Source: Oscillospiraceae bacterium
Lineage (GTDB): Bacteria > Bacillota > Clostridia > UMGS1810
DNA: 64,000 nt
Direction of reading: 5' to 3'
NCBI GenBank assembly: GCA_015068705.1
Contig: SVJZ01000002.1
Coordinates: 112,594-176,593, forward strand
The notes beneath the pieces were generated by a model. It did not search any database. It was not told the origin of the DNA and saw only the letters and a list, made by a program, of their open reading frames with translations. The number at the start of each line of letters is the position of its first letter. The first letter of the stretch is position 1. Positions 46,748-55,347 of this stretch are shown one piece after another. The position numbers were made by a program, and so were the translations under genes.

Positions 46748-47512
46748 TCAACTGTTTTTCCGATAAAGAATGTTCAATCCTTTGAGCAACAAATCCGGGT
46801 CATGGATGATGTTATGCTTGCAGTGGCACAGAATGGTTCCTGCAAGACCACCGGTTGCATAGATGGGAAGGTCTATCCCCACCTCTTCATTAAAACGGTC
46901 AATCATCCCATCTACCATACTTGCGTTGCCAAACACCACGCCCGAACGCATACAATCTGCGGTGTTTTTTCCCACCACCGAGCGAGGAGCTTCCAGGCTG
47001 ATTTGGGGAAGCTGTGCCGTACCGCTGGCAAGGCCTCTTAAACCCATATTCACACCGGGGGCAATGGCAAGACCGGTGAATGCGCCGTTTTGGTCCAACA
47101 ACATAATTTTGGTGGCAGTACCCATGTCCACAATCAGGGCAGGGCTGCCATACAAATGTTGCACTGCTACGCAGGCGCAAATCAAATCCGCACCCACCGA
47201 GGCAGGATTATCACAACGAATGCCGATACCTGTCTTGATACCCGGCCCAACCATGATTGCATCCACGCCATAAATGAGTTTGATTGCCTTTTTCATGACC
47301 ATATTCAAGGGCGGGACAACCGAAGAAATAATGGCGCCGCTGATTTCAGTTCTGTGCACCTCGTGGAGGGCAAGAACACTGCGGATTTTGGTGGCATATT
47401 CATCTTCTGTTTTGGTGGCATCGGTGGCAATCCGTGCCACAAATGTGAGCGCATCATCCACAAAGCCGCCAAATACAATATTGGTATTACCAATATCTAT
47501 GGTAAGTATCAT
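46748..47512 (-). CDS. coaX: Type III pantothenate kinase
   Basis: This 254-residue enzyme phosphorylates pantothenate, the first step of coenzyme A synthesis. The ASKHA-fold motifs are all visible: phosphate 1 IDIGNTNIVFG, GADLICACVA and phosphate 2 LIVDMGTATKI. Length is standard. ATG at 47512 follows AAAGGGATG. It has its own promoter and probably shares a transcript with the ECF S component. Confidence 0.97.
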   Translation of the reverse strand: MILTIDIGNTNIVFGGFVDDALTFVARIATDATKTEDEYATKIRSVLALHEVHRTEISGAIISSVVPPLNMVMKKAIKLIYGVDAIMVGPGIKTGIGIRCDNPASVGADLICACVAVQHLYGSPALIVDMGTATKIMLLDQNGAFTGLAIAPGVNMGLRGLASGTAQLPQISLEAPRSVVGKNTADCMRSGVVFGNASMVDGMIDRFNEEVGIDLPIYATGGLAGTILCHCKHNIIHDPDLLLKGLNILYRKNS

Positions 47513-47555
47513 AACGATTCATCCCTTTCGCCGGATGGCGTGAGTTTCTACGCAT

Positions 47556-47584
47556 ATTCTATCAAAAATGCGCAGAGGTGTCAA
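47556..47584 (-). promoter_or_regulatory. Promoter for coaX
   Basis: On the minus strand TTGACA (47579-47584) and TAGAAT (47556-47561) are 17 bp apart, with a leader of about 40 bases. Confidence 0.82.
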
Positions 47585-47633
47585 TGGTTTTTGGTGTGGC
47601 GCTCCTGCATTCTTTGGGGATTTTTAAAAAATG

Positions 47634-47666
47634 AAAAAAGCGTACTGAAAATCAGTACGCTTTTTT
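47634..47666 (-). terminator. Terminator after the tRNA pair
   Basis: AAAAAAGCGTACTGA (47634-47648) pairs with TCAGTACGCTTTTTT (47652-47666) around three bases. It directly follows the 3' end of tRNA-Glu, so it ends the tRNA transcript. Confidence 0.9.
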
Positions 47667-47668
47667 CG

Positions 47669-47743
47669 TGGTGACCCATGGGGGAGTCGAACCCCCGTTA
47701 TCGCCGTGAAAGGGCGGTGTCTTAACCACTTGACCAATGGGCC
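47669..47743 (-). tRNA. tRNA-Glu (UUC)
   Basis: The minus strand folds as a tRNA. The acceptor GGCCCAT pairs with ATGGGTC (one G-U), the anticodon loop CTTTCAC has anticodon TTC, and the T-arm is GGGGGTTCGACTCCCCC. The CCA end is encoded. It follows tRNA-Met by 3 bases. Confidence 0.95.
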
Positions 47744-47746
47744 ATA

Positions 47747-47823
47747 TGGTAGCGGCAACTGGATTTGAACCAGTGACACTACGGGTATGAACCGTATGCT
47801 CTAGCCAACTGAGCTATGCCGCC
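47747..47823 (-). tRNA. tRNA-Met (CAU), elongator type
   Basis: The minus strand gives acceptor GGCGGCA/TGCCGCT, anticodon stem TACGG/CCGTA around TTCATAC (anticodon CAT), T-arm ACTGGTTCAAATCCAGT and an encoded CCA. It lacks the three G-C pairs of an initiator stem. A CAU tRNA-Ile modified by TilS cannot be fully excluded. Confidence 0.93.
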
Positions 47824-47849
47824 ATGCGGTTGCGTCAAAAGACTTAACC

Positions 47850-47878
47850 ATTATAATACAAAACAAAGAGGTTGTCAA
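47850..47878 (-). promoter_or_regulatory. Consensus promoter for tRNA-Met and tRNA-Glu
   Basis: On the minus strand TTGACA (47873-47878) and TATAAT (47850-47855) are perfect with a 17-bp spacer, about 27 bases before the tRNA-Met 5' end. Confidence 0.92.
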
Positions 47879-48017
47879 GCTTTTTTTTGAAAATAATCCA
47901 ATTTTTTCGCAGAAAATGCCACTTTTTTCTTTTTTAATGTCTTTTTTCGACTCACGCTTGCGCTCTGTTGCATTGTAAAACGGCAGTTGTGCACAGTTTT
48001 CCCGAACATGACGGGGA

Positions 48018-48809
48018 TTATGCGTTTGAAAAGGTACAAATTTCACTTGGCGGTGCAACCCGCACCAACACATCCGCGCCTGTGCGAATACCATGCAGTT
48101 CCAAAGCGGCGGTTACAGCAGAAAGTGCAAGGTCGGGAGTGTTGTTCTGCTCACTCAGATGTCCGAGAATGATTTTTTTGGTGCCCCACACCGCAAGTTG
48201 CACGGCAAGATGGGCGGCACTCTCGTTGGACAAATGTCCTTTTTCGCTTAAAATACGTTGTTTGAGCCGATAGGGATATGGACCTCTTTTCAGCATCTCC
48301 ACATCGTGATTTGCCTCAATGAGCACAGTTTCGCTTTTACACAGGTGTTTGAGCAAATTTCGTGGCAGGCATCCCAGGTCGGTTGCAACCGAAGTATATT
48401 CATCACCACTGCGCACGGTATAACCCATAGGAGCTACCGCATCGTGCGGTGTGGAAAACGGATAAATTTCCATGTCCCGTATTTCAAACCTCCCACCTGC
48501 ACAAATTTCACGCAGGTTGCTTTCGGAAATATTACCTGTAACCGAAAGCATTTCCAGAGCGGTATCATGGTTTGCATAAACGGGTACATTGTATTTGCGG
48601 CTGAGTGTTCCCACCCCACCGATATGGTCCCGGTGCTCATGGGTAATCAGAATTCCGTCCAGTTCGTACGGCTCTAGATTTACCTGACGCAGCGCCGCAC
48701 AAATCCGATTGGCACTGACACCGGCATCAATGAGCAGATTGGTATTGCCATTGGTAATCAGAGTGGAATTTCCTTTGCTGCCGCTAAACAAGGTGCACAG
48801 TTTAATCAT
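48018..48809 (-). CDS. MBL-fold hydrolase, YycJ/WalJ-like
   Basis: This 263-residue protein begins KLCTLFSGSKGNSTLI, a YycJ/WalJ hallmark. The metal site THEHRDHIGG follows, then ATDLG and ILGHLSEQNN. In Bacillus the protein belongs to the WalRK cell-wall regulon and is linked to replication and wall coordination. It starts at ATG 48809 inside the end of murA with an 8-base overlap. Being next to murA fits a cell-envelope or chromosome role. The exact substrate is not known. Confidence 0.9.
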   Translation of the reverse strand: MIKLCTLFSGSKGNSTLITNGNTNLLIDAGVSANRICAALRQVNLEPYELDGILITHEHRDHIGGVGTLSRKYNVPVYANHDTALEMLSVTGNISESNLREICAGGRFEIRDMEIYPFSTPHDAVAPMGYTVRSGDEYTSVATDLGCLPRNLLKHLCKSETVLIEANHDVEMLKRGPYPYRLKQRILSEKGHLSNESAAHLAVQLAVWGTKKIILGHLSEQNNTPDLALSAVTAALELHGIRTGADVLVRVAPPSEICTFSNA

Positions 48810-50058
48810 TGTTGCGACTGATGTTTGCGCCGAGCGCAGTGAGTTTTTCCACAATGCGTTCATAGCCACGATCAATATGGCGGATATCGGTTACGGTGGT
48901 GGTACCCTCGCACGCAAGAGCTGCCACAACAAGCCCTGCACCTGCACGCAGGTCGGTAGCGCGTACCGTCGCGCCGGTGAGAGGTCTTCCCCCCTCGATA
49001 ACTGCAACACGACCGTCCACCGTGATATTTGCACCCATGCGGTCCAATTCGCCTGTGTATTGGAATCTGGAATCCCACACGCTCTCGGTTACAATACTGG
49101 TGCCAGGAACGGTGGTCAGAAGTGCAACCATCAGCGGTTGCAAATCGGTGGGAAATCCGGGATATGGCAAGGTTTTTACATTGACGCGGTTGAGCGGTTT
49201 ATTGGCAACCACACGCACCTCGTCGTCACCTTCCCATACCTCAATGCCCATCTCCACAAACTTGGCACTGACTGCCTCCAAATGCTTGGGAATAACATTT
49301 TTAATCACCACATCGCCACGGGTGGCGGCAGCGGCAAACATATAAGTACCTGCCTCAATCTGGTCGGGAATGATGCTGTAAGTACCGCCGTGCAGACGCT
49401 CCACACCACGAATTTTAATAACATCGGTACCTGCTCCCTTGATGTTGGCACCCATGGAGTTTAAAAAGTTTGCAAGGTCTACCACATGCGGCTCTTTTGC
49501 GGCATTTTCCATCACGGTGAGCCCGGGGGCAAGGGTTGCTGCAAGCATGATATTGATGGTAGCACCTACACTCACCATATCAAAATAAACTTGTCCGCCA
49601 CGAAGATTTTCACCCTCCGCACAAATCACACCACCATTAACCTCGGTGGTACAACCAAGCGACTGCAAGCCCTTGAGGTGCTGGTCGATGGGACGGGTAC
49701 CAAAATTACATCCGCCCGGCGGCGGCACGATTGCCTTATGGAAACGGCTAACCAGTGCGCCCAGTAAGTAATAGGAGGCACGCATTCTGCCTGCGCACTC
49801 CTGATCCACCTCATAAGTATCAACATTGGTAGCATCGACACGCAGGGTGGACTCGTCCAACCACGAAACCTCTGCTCCCAAAGCTTTTAAAATATCAGCA
49901 ATCACCCGTACATCACTGATGTCGGGTAAATTTTCTATGATGCACTCGCCTTCCACCAAAAGTGCAGCGGGAATGATGGCAACAGCCGCATTCTTTGCAC
50001 CGCTGATATTCACCTCGCCGGAAAGCGAAATTCCTCCGTTTATAATCAGATTTTCCAA
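48802..50058 (-). CDS. murA: UDP-N-acetylglucosamine 1-carboxyvinyltransferase
   Basis: This 418-residue enzyme makes the first committed step of peptidoglycan synthesis and is the target of fosfomycin. The catalytic loop PPPGGCNFGTRPIDQHLKG has the usual cysteine, so it is predicted to be fosfomycin-sensitive. The family start KNAAVAI follows an EVNISGAKNAA motif. I choose TTG at 50058, with GGGGTG upstream. The promoter at 50102-50130 makes the ATG at 50091 almost leaderless. Its end overlaps the walJ-like gene. Confidence 0.95.
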   Translation of the reverse strand: MENLIINGGISLSGEVNISGAKNAAVAIIPAALLVEGECIIENLPDISDVRVIADILKALGAEVSWLDESTLRVDATNVDTYEVDQECAGRMRASYYLLGALVSRFHKAIVPPPGGCNFGTRPIDQHLKGLQSLGCTTEVNGGVICAEGENLRGGQVYFDMVSVGATINIMLAATLAPGLTVMENAAKEPHVVDLANFLNSMGANIKGAGTDVIKIRGVERLHGGTYSIIPDQIEAGTYMFAAAATRGDVVIKNVIPKHLEAVSAKFVEMGIEVWEGDDEVRVVANKPLNRVNVKTLPYPGFPTDLQPLMVALLTTVPGTSIVTESVWDSRFQYTGELDRMGANITVDGRVAVIEGGRPLTGATVRATDLRAGAGLVVAALACEGTTTVTDIRHIDRGYERIVEKLTALGANISRNND

Positions 50059-50101
50059 AACTACACCCCACTCATGTGCAGAATACTCCATAATATGTAT
50101 T

Positions 50102-50130
50102 ATTGTACCACGAATTATGGCAAATTGCAA
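50102..50130 (-). promoter_or_regulatory. Promoter for murA
   Basis: On the minus strand TTGCAA (50125-50130) and TACAAT (50102-50107) are 17 bp apart. The predicted start of transcription is near 50095, which supports the TTG start at 50058. Confidence 0.72.
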
Positions 50131-50215
50131 ACAAAAATTTGGTGAAAACTCAAAAAATTTAGCATGCGCTCATTTTATTTGTTTGCGATCATCAAATTAT
50201 TTTTGACAAAACGCA

Positions 50216-50246
50216 AAAAGATGACCCGAAAAAAGGCCATCTTTTT
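50216..50246 (-). terminator. Terminator at end of aldo/keto reductase gene
   Basis: AAAAAGATG (50216-50224) pairs with CATCTTTTT (50238-50246). It touches the stop codon at 50245-50247 and separates this cluster from murA. Confidence 0.75.
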
Positions 50247-51207
50247 AATCCTGATACAACACGTGTAACTGTTCGGGAGTGAGGGTAATATTGCATGCGG
50301 CCAAGGAATTTTCCAACTGGTCAAGAGTACGGCAACCCAGAAGAGGAATGGTGGAAAAATCGCCCCGTTGCATGAGTGCGGCAAGTGCCACCTGCCCTGC
50401 ATCCGCCCCTACCGACTCCCCAATCCGGCAAGCACGTTGCCAACGTCCAACACTGATATCATTATGATAACGAACCACACATTTTTCACTCAGTGCCTCC
50501 TCACCGCCTGCCGACATTTTGGAAAAATACCCCTTTGCCTGAGATGCAAATGCAAACACCGGCAACCGTGTCGTGCGGTAATACTCATATTCCACTTCAT
50601 CCATCGGCACGATGGTAGGGTCAAGATTGGCATAATTCGGATGGGCAAAGCTATACTGAATCTGGCTTGCCGCAATGGGTGAAAGGCCATGCGCAGCGGC
50701 ATAAGCATTTGCCTCTTCTATGCGCGCGGCACGCCAGTTTGAAACACCGAAAAATCGGGTCTTTCCGTTCTTTACCAATTCGTGCATGGCTTCCATGATG
50801 GGACCAACCGGCAAGCACTCATCATCCCGATGCAGCCAGTACAAATCCACATAATCGATACCCAGGTAGGAAAGACTCTCCTCCATGTCGGAAAAAATTT
50901 CCTCGCGCGAAAGTCTGGAAATGCTCATTTTCCCCACCGGAGGATGACCACCCTTTGTGGCAATCAAAAGCCGGTCCCGGTTTTTCCTCTCTCGCAGATA
51001 GCGTCCGATCATCTTCTCGCTCATCTGCGTTTCCCCATCCGGAGAAATGCCGTAAAGATGCGCAGTATCTATCATATTTCCGCCTGAATCCAGATAGCGG
51101 TCAATCATGGAAAATGTATTTTCTTTGTCAAATGAAAAGCCGGTGGAATCGGCGCCCAAAATCAGTGCCGAAATATCCAACCCCGTGCAAATGCTAATTT
51201 TCCTCAC
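50245..51207 (-). CDS. Aldo/keto reductase
   Basis: This 320-residue NADPH enzyme has catalytic motifs FDTA-like MIDTAHLYG (Asp, Tyr), ATKGG (Lys) and YWLHRD (His). FGVSNWRAARIEEA and TIPLLGCRTLDQL are family regions. It reduces aldehydes or sugars. The start is GTG at 51207, overlapping the lytic transglycosylase stop as GTGA with CGGAGG upstream. Its substrate cannot be told from the sequence. Confidence 0.93.
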   Translation of the reverse strand: MRKISICTGLDISALILGADSTGFSFDKENTFSMIDRYLDSGGNMIDTAHLYGISPDGETQMSEKMIGRYLRERKNRDRLLIATKGGHPPVGKMSISRLSREEIFSDMEESLSYLGIDYVDLYWLHRDDECLPVGPIMEAMHELVKNGKTRFFGVSNWRAARIEEANAYAAAHGLSPIAASQIQYSFAHPNYANLDPTIVPMDEVEYEYYRTTRLPVFAFASQAKGYFSKMSAGGEEALSEKCVVRYHNDISVGRWQRACRIGESVGADAGQVALAALMQRGDFSTIPLLGCRTLDQLENSLAACNITLTPEQLHVLYQD

Positions 51208-51779
51208 CGGTATGTTTCCTCCGCATAAAGTCTTCGGTAAATTTCCATTCGTTTTATCACCTTATCGACATAGGTTCGTGTTTCCTCAAACGGAATGGTG
51301 TGTAGGGTTTTGCCATCTGCAGAATAGGCAACATCTGCCAGCCATTTTCGTACATTTCCCTGCCCTGCATTGTAGGCAGCAAGCACTGTTTGTGTTTGCC
51401 CGTCAAAAGTTTCCATCAAATAATCCAGATAGGCGCAACCAATCTGAATATTGACCTCGGGCAGGTGAATCTGCTCTGCGGTGGCAGGAATATCGAACTT
51501 CCCAATGCACCACGCGGCGGTTTCCCCGGTTATCTGCATCAATCCTCTTGCATCCTTATGGCTCACCGCCGATTCTTCAAATCGCGATTCGGCACTGATT
51601 ACCCCCATGACCAAATAGGGATCCAAGCCATATTTTTCGCTATATGTATCAATCCATTCGCGGTGGCGCAACGGAAACAGTGTGTGCAAAATCGGCATGG
51701 TACCAAACACAATGGCAAGTACCACCGCCGCTACAAGCATCGTAGTGACAATTCTTTTTTTTCTTAAAACAATCAGCAT
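51204..51779 (-). CDS. Membrane-anchored lytic transglycosylase (SLT domain)
   Basis: This 191-residue protein has an N-terminal membrane anchor (VTTMLVAAVVLAIVFG). A Slt70-type catalytic domain follows, with the catalytic Glu in ISAESRFEESAVSHKDARGLMQI and the AAYNAGQGNVRKWL motif. It cleaves peptidoglycan glycan strands to anhydro-sugars for wall remodelling. ATG at 51779 overlaps the coaE stop by seven bases and follows GGAGGAATT. Confidence 0.94.
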   Translation of the reverse strand: MLIVLRKKRIVTTMLVAAVVLAIVFGTMPILHTLFPLRHREWIDTYSEKYGLDPYLVMGVISAESRFEESAVSHKDARGLMQITGETAAWCIGKFDIPATAEQIHLPEVNIQIGCAYLDYLMETFDGQTQTVLAAYNAGQGNVRKWLADVAYSADGKTLHTIPFEETRTYVDKVIKRMEIYRRLYAEETYR

Positions 51780-52609
51780 AATTCCTCCGTTAATCGGGCA
51801 ATCACTTCCTCCGTGCGCTCCAAAAGCGCTTGGGGAGTGGTGTTATTGACAATGCAGTAGTCGCTTTTCTCTTCATACCATGCGTCCGGGTGCTGGGATT
51901 TCATCCGGGCAAGTGCGTGGGATTCGTCCATCCCGTCACGCGCCATAATGCGCTCCATACGGGCGTTTTCGTCTGCCAGAACACAAACAGTGGCATCGCA
52001 CATGGATTCCATTCCCGCCTCAAATAGCAGCGGTGCATCCAGTAAAATGGGGTGGTTTTTGGTTATATAAAGGTTTTCTTTTGTTTGCACAAGGGTTTGA
52101 TTTGCTTGTGCAGGAGAGTGGGTAGCTTGTTCAGGAGGCTGATTTGCCTGCGCAAGAGAGTGGGTTGCTTGTTCAGGGGTTTGATTTGCCTGTGCAAGAT
52201 ATTCTTTTTCTTGCACAAGGGTTTGATTTGCTTGTAAAAAAGAGTGGGTTGCTTGTTCAAAAGGTTGATTCGCCTGTACAAGAAATTCTTTTTCTTGTGC
52301 AAGAGGGTGATTAGCCCGGGCAATATATTCTTTTGTTTGTGCTATGATATACTTATGGGTGATATGATTGAGTAATTCCAGTTTTTTCTCGTCGGCAAAC
52401 ACAAGATCGGCAAGTGCACGGCGATTGAGCACCCCATTTTGGGTCACTCCCGGAAACGCCCGTTCCACCTCACGGACACATTCGCCACCATCTTCATAAA
52501 TGCCATGGGCAATTTGGTCCATATCCAGCACCATAAACCCATGCGCGGCAAATACCGAGGCAACCGTTCCCTTACCTGCACCGGTAGGACCGGTGAGACC
52601 GATAATCAT
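51773..52609 (-). CDS. coaE: Dephospho-CoA kinase with six-unit in-frame repeat insertion
   Basis: This 278-residue enzyme makes the last step of coenzyme A synthesis. The P-loop GLTGPTGAGKGTVA opens it, and DAPLLFEAG and VLADENARMERIMARDG are CoaE landmarks. CoaE normally has about 195-205 residues. The extra 84 residues (98-181) are six 14-residue units, such as QANQTPEQATHSLA, encoded by a 42-bp tandem repeat. The insertion sits in the helical part between the nucleotide fold and DAPLLFEAG. The frame is intact, and without the repeats the protein would be about 194 residues, so it is likely functional. It follows polA by 18 bp. Confidence 0.93.
   Translation of the reverse strand: MIIGLTGPTGAGKGTVASVFAAHGFMVLDMDQIAHGIYEDGGECVREVERAFPGVTQNGVLNRRALADLVFADEKKLELLNHITHKYIIAQTKEYIARANHPLAQEKEFLVQANQPFEQATHSFLQANQTLVQEKEYLAQANQTPEQATHSLAQANQPPEQATHSPAQANQTLVQTKENLYITKNHPILLDAPLLFEAGMESMCDATVCVLADENARMERIMARDGMDESHALARMKSQHPDAWYEEKSDYCIVNNTTPQALLERTEEVIARLTEELC
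52067..52318 (-). repeat. Six copies of a 42-bp tandem repeat within coaE
   Basis: Units start at 52067, 52109, 52151, 52193, 52235 and 52277 on the plus strand, each 42 bp and 14 codons. Two coding types occur: type A with ATHS (three copies) and type B with KE (three copies), in coding order B, A, B, A, A, B. A half unit like type B continues to about 52341. All changes are multiples of three, so the frame survives copy changes. Confidence 0.93.
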
Positions 52610-52627
52610 ACCAAATCCCCCTTTGAC

Positions 52628-55279
52628 TTAATGCGCATCATACCAACTATCGCCCCTGCCGGCTTCTGCAATAAGCGGTGCGCGCAAGGATGCCGCGCCC
52701 TCCATACACTCGACCAGCAGTGCCTGTACCTCATCTGCCTCATCCCGGTGAGCTTCGATAATCAATTCGTCATGCACCTGCAAGATAAGGCGGGATTTTA
52801 GCCCCTTTTCCTGCAAGGCACGATACACCTTTACCATAGCAATCTTGATGATATCTGCCGCAGTGCCCTGAATGGGGGTATTCATCGCCATCCGTTCACC
52901 GGCGGCACGAAGCATGTGGTTGGTTGAGGTGATTTCGGGGATGTAACGCCGTCTGCCAAAATCAGTGGTAACATATCCTGTCTGGGTTGCATCGGCGATG
53001 GTTTGATCCATAAACCGTTTTACCCCCTGATATTTTGCAAAATAGTTGTCGATATACTCCTTTGCCTCGGCGGTGGGGATATGCAAATCCTGCGACAGTG
53101 AAAAACTGCCCATGCCGTAGGCAATACCGAAATTAACCGCCTTGGCACGGGAACGCAAAAGGGGCGTAATCTCGGATTCTGCAACATGAAATACATTCAT
53201 GGCGGTATTGGTGTGGATATCCATGCCGCTCTGGAATGCTGCAATCATATTTTCATCCTCTGCAAGGTGTGCTAAGATTCGAAGCTCTATCTGGGAATAA
53301 TCCGCATCTACCAGTGTGTATTCGGGGGAAGATGGCACAAACATTTTGCGTATCTCCCGTCCGAGTTCGGTGCGCATGGGGATGTTTTGCAGATTGGGTT
53401 CGGTGGAGGAAATGCGTCCGGTAGCAGTGACAGTCTGGTTGAATTTGGAATGGATTTTCCCGTCTGCCCCGATGAGGGGGGTAAGACCATCTGCATAGGT
53501 AGATTTGAGCTTGGTAAGTTGACGGTATTCGATGATTTTTTCAATGACCGGATGGTCGCCTATGAGTTTTTCCAGCACCTCTGCATTGGTGGAATATCCT
53601 GTTTTGGTCTTTTTGATGGCACGCAGACCCAGTTTATCAAACAACACCTCGCCCAACTGTTTGGGAGAGCCGATATTAAATTCGCAACCACAAAGTGAGT
53701 AAATGTCACCCTCCAACACATCAATCCGCTCGGAAAGCATGGTGCCAAATGCGGCAAGTTGTGCCTTATCTACCGAAAAACCGGTAGTTTCCATGGAGGA
53801 AAGCACACGAATGAGCGGAAATTCTATCTCATAAAGCAGCTTACTCTGTCCCAGTTTTTCCACCTCGGTTTTTTGATGGCAAAAGAGCGCATACGCCGCA
53901 ACCAGTTCGCCCGACACATAATGCCGGATTTCGTCTTCGGTTAATTCTTCCATCTCGCGGCGGCTCTTTCCCTTGCCAAACACCGCCTCATCATCCGGCA
54001 AGTTCATGGACAAAAATTCTGCTGCAATGGAGCCGATGTCATAACTGGTACGGGTGGGGTCAAGCACATAGGCACCCACGCCCACATCAAAATACGGGTC
54101 GGCGTATTGCACACCATATTCCGCCAAAAGGGCAATATCTTCCTTGACGCCATAGGTAATACGGGTGCAGGAAGGATTTTCCATGACGGGTTTGATTGCC
54201 ATGGCAATTTTATCCTGGGTCACAACCATAGAACAGGCAAGATAATATACGGTATTTTCGGTTAAAAATGCAAAGGCATACAAATCGCCCCCACTGACAT
54301 ACAGGCGGTAAATCAACTCATTTTCCGCCTTGCCCAACGCGTCAACAAGTGCATCGGCATCTTCCAGTGCGACAAAGGTTACCTCGGGGGTATCCTGTTT
54401 GGGAGAACCCGCCAAATCCAATTTCTTTAGAAAGGCATGGAAATCCAGATTTTCAAACAGTGAAGCCAATTTTTCGTTATCATACGCGCCATGTACATCC
54501 TCCGCAACCGGAAAATCACCCGGCACAGCACGGTCGATGGTGGCAAGCTCCAAACTCAAATATGCCGATTCCCTGCCCTCTTCCAACTTTTTGCGTGCAG
54601 CAGGCTTGATGGCAGGGTCGGAGAGGTTGGCATAGAGATTATCGAGGGATTTGAACTGTCCGATGAGTGCAAAGGCGGTTTTTTCACCAATGCCCGGAAC
54701 ACCAGGAATATTGTCCGAGGTGTCACCCATGAGTGCCTTTACATGGATAAATTCCTCGGGGGTTACACCATATTCTTCTGTCATACGCGCACGGTCAAAT
54801 ACATTTGTTTCTGTGGCGCCACCGCGCGATACGGTGAGCAGGATTTTGGTGTTGTCTGCCGCCAGTTGCAGGTCATCCTTATCGCCGGTTAAAATCAGAC
54901 ATTCCATCCCCTGCTCCTGGCAAAGACGGCTGACGGTACCAATGATGTCATCCGCCTCATAGCCCTCCTGCTCATAAATTTTAATATTCATGGCACGCAG
55001 CACTTCTTTTACAATGGGCATCTGCATGGCAAGCTCCTGCGGCATACCCTTGCGTTGCGCCTTATAGAGCGGATATTTTTTATGGCGGAAGGTGGGGGCT
55101 TTTAAGTCAAATGCCACCGAAACACAATCCGGCTCATACTGTTCCAGGTGCTTGAAGAGAATACTCAAAAAGCCATATACCCCATTGGTATACACGCCGT
55201 GTTTATTGGTAAGCAGTTTGATGGCATAGAATGCGCGATTGATGATACTGTTTCCGTCCAGAATTAAATAGCGTTTCAT
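52628..55279 (-). CDS. polA: DNA polymerase I, proofreading domain degenerate
   Basis: This 883-residue protein has an N-terminal 5'-3' exonuclease (ILDGNSIINRAFYAI, then AFDLKAPTFRHKKYPLYKAQR). The middle domain resembles a 3'-5' exonuclease, but the DxE strand reads ELIYRLYVSGG, so it is probably inactive. The C-terminal polymerase has motif A DYSQIELRILAHL, motif B RRRYIPEI region and motif C HDELIIEA. Loss of proofreading is common in Firmicutes Pol I. It replaces primers and repairs DNA. It leads polA-coaE-transglycosylase-reductase. Confidence 0.97.
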   Translation of the reverse strand: MKRYLILDGNSIINRAFYAIKLLTNKHGVYTNGVYGFLSILFKHLEQYEPDCVSVAFDLKAPTFRHKKYPLYKAQRKGMPQELAMQMPIVKEVLRAMNIKIYEQEGYEADDIIGTVSRLCQEQGMECLILTGDKDDLQLAADNTKILLTVSRGGATETNVFDRARMTEEYGVTPEEFIHVKALMGDTSDNIPGVPGIGEKTAFALIGQFKSLDNLYANLSDPAIKPAARKKLEEGRESAYLSLELATIDRAVPGDFPVAEDVHGAYDNEKLASLFENLDFHAFLKKLDLAGSPKQDTPEVTFVALEDADALVDALGKAENELIYRLYVSGGDLYAFAFLTENTVYYLACSMVVTQDKIAMAIKPVMENPSCTRITYGVKEDIALLAEYGVQYADPYFDVGVGAYVLDPTRTSYDIGSIAAEFLSMNLPDDEAVFGKGKSRREMEELTEDEIRHYVSGELVAAYALFCHQKTEVEKLGQSKLLYEIEFPLIRVLSSMETTGFSVDKAQLAAFGTMLSERIDVLEGDIYSLCGCEFNIGSPKQLGEVLFDKLGLRAIKKTKTGYSTNAEVLEKLIGDHPVIEKIIEYRQLTKLKSTYADGLTPLIGADGKIHSKFNQTVTATGRISSTEPNLQNIPMRTELGREIRKMFVPSSPEYTLVDADYSQIELRILAHLAEDENMIAAFQSGMDIHTNTAMNVFHVAESEITPLLRSRAKAVNFGIAYGMGSFSLSQDLHIPTAEAKEYIDNYFAKYQGVKRFMDQTIADATQTGYVTTDFGRRRYIPEITSTNHMLRAAGERMAMNTPIQGTAADIIKIAMVKVYRALQEKGLKSRLILQVHDELIIEAHRDEADEVQALLVECMEGAASLRAPLIAEAGRGDSWYDAH

Positions 55280-55347
55280 TATGTTCCCACCGTTTCGTTT
55301 ATGGTAATGAAAAATCTTTTTTCCATTATACTATATCTTTTTGCAAA

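Noticed and set aside
47747-47823. Initiator tRNA-fMet
   Set aside because: The acceptor starts with a G-U pair, not the C-A mismatch, and the anticodon stem lacks three consecutive G-C pairs of an initiator.
47801-48094. Minus-strand open frame of 97 codons
   Set aside because: It overlaps the tRNA-Met gene, its consensus promoter and the end of the walJ-like gene, and its composition is not protein-like.
50059-50091. Upstream ATG at 50091 as the murA start
   Set aside because: No ribosome binding site precedes it, and the promoter at 50102-50130 would leave almost no leader. TTG at 50058 with GGGGTG fits better.
52067-52318. Possible CRISPR array
   Set aside because: The repeats are directly adjacent with no unique spacers, keep an open reading frame and lie inside coaE. 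No cas gene is near.
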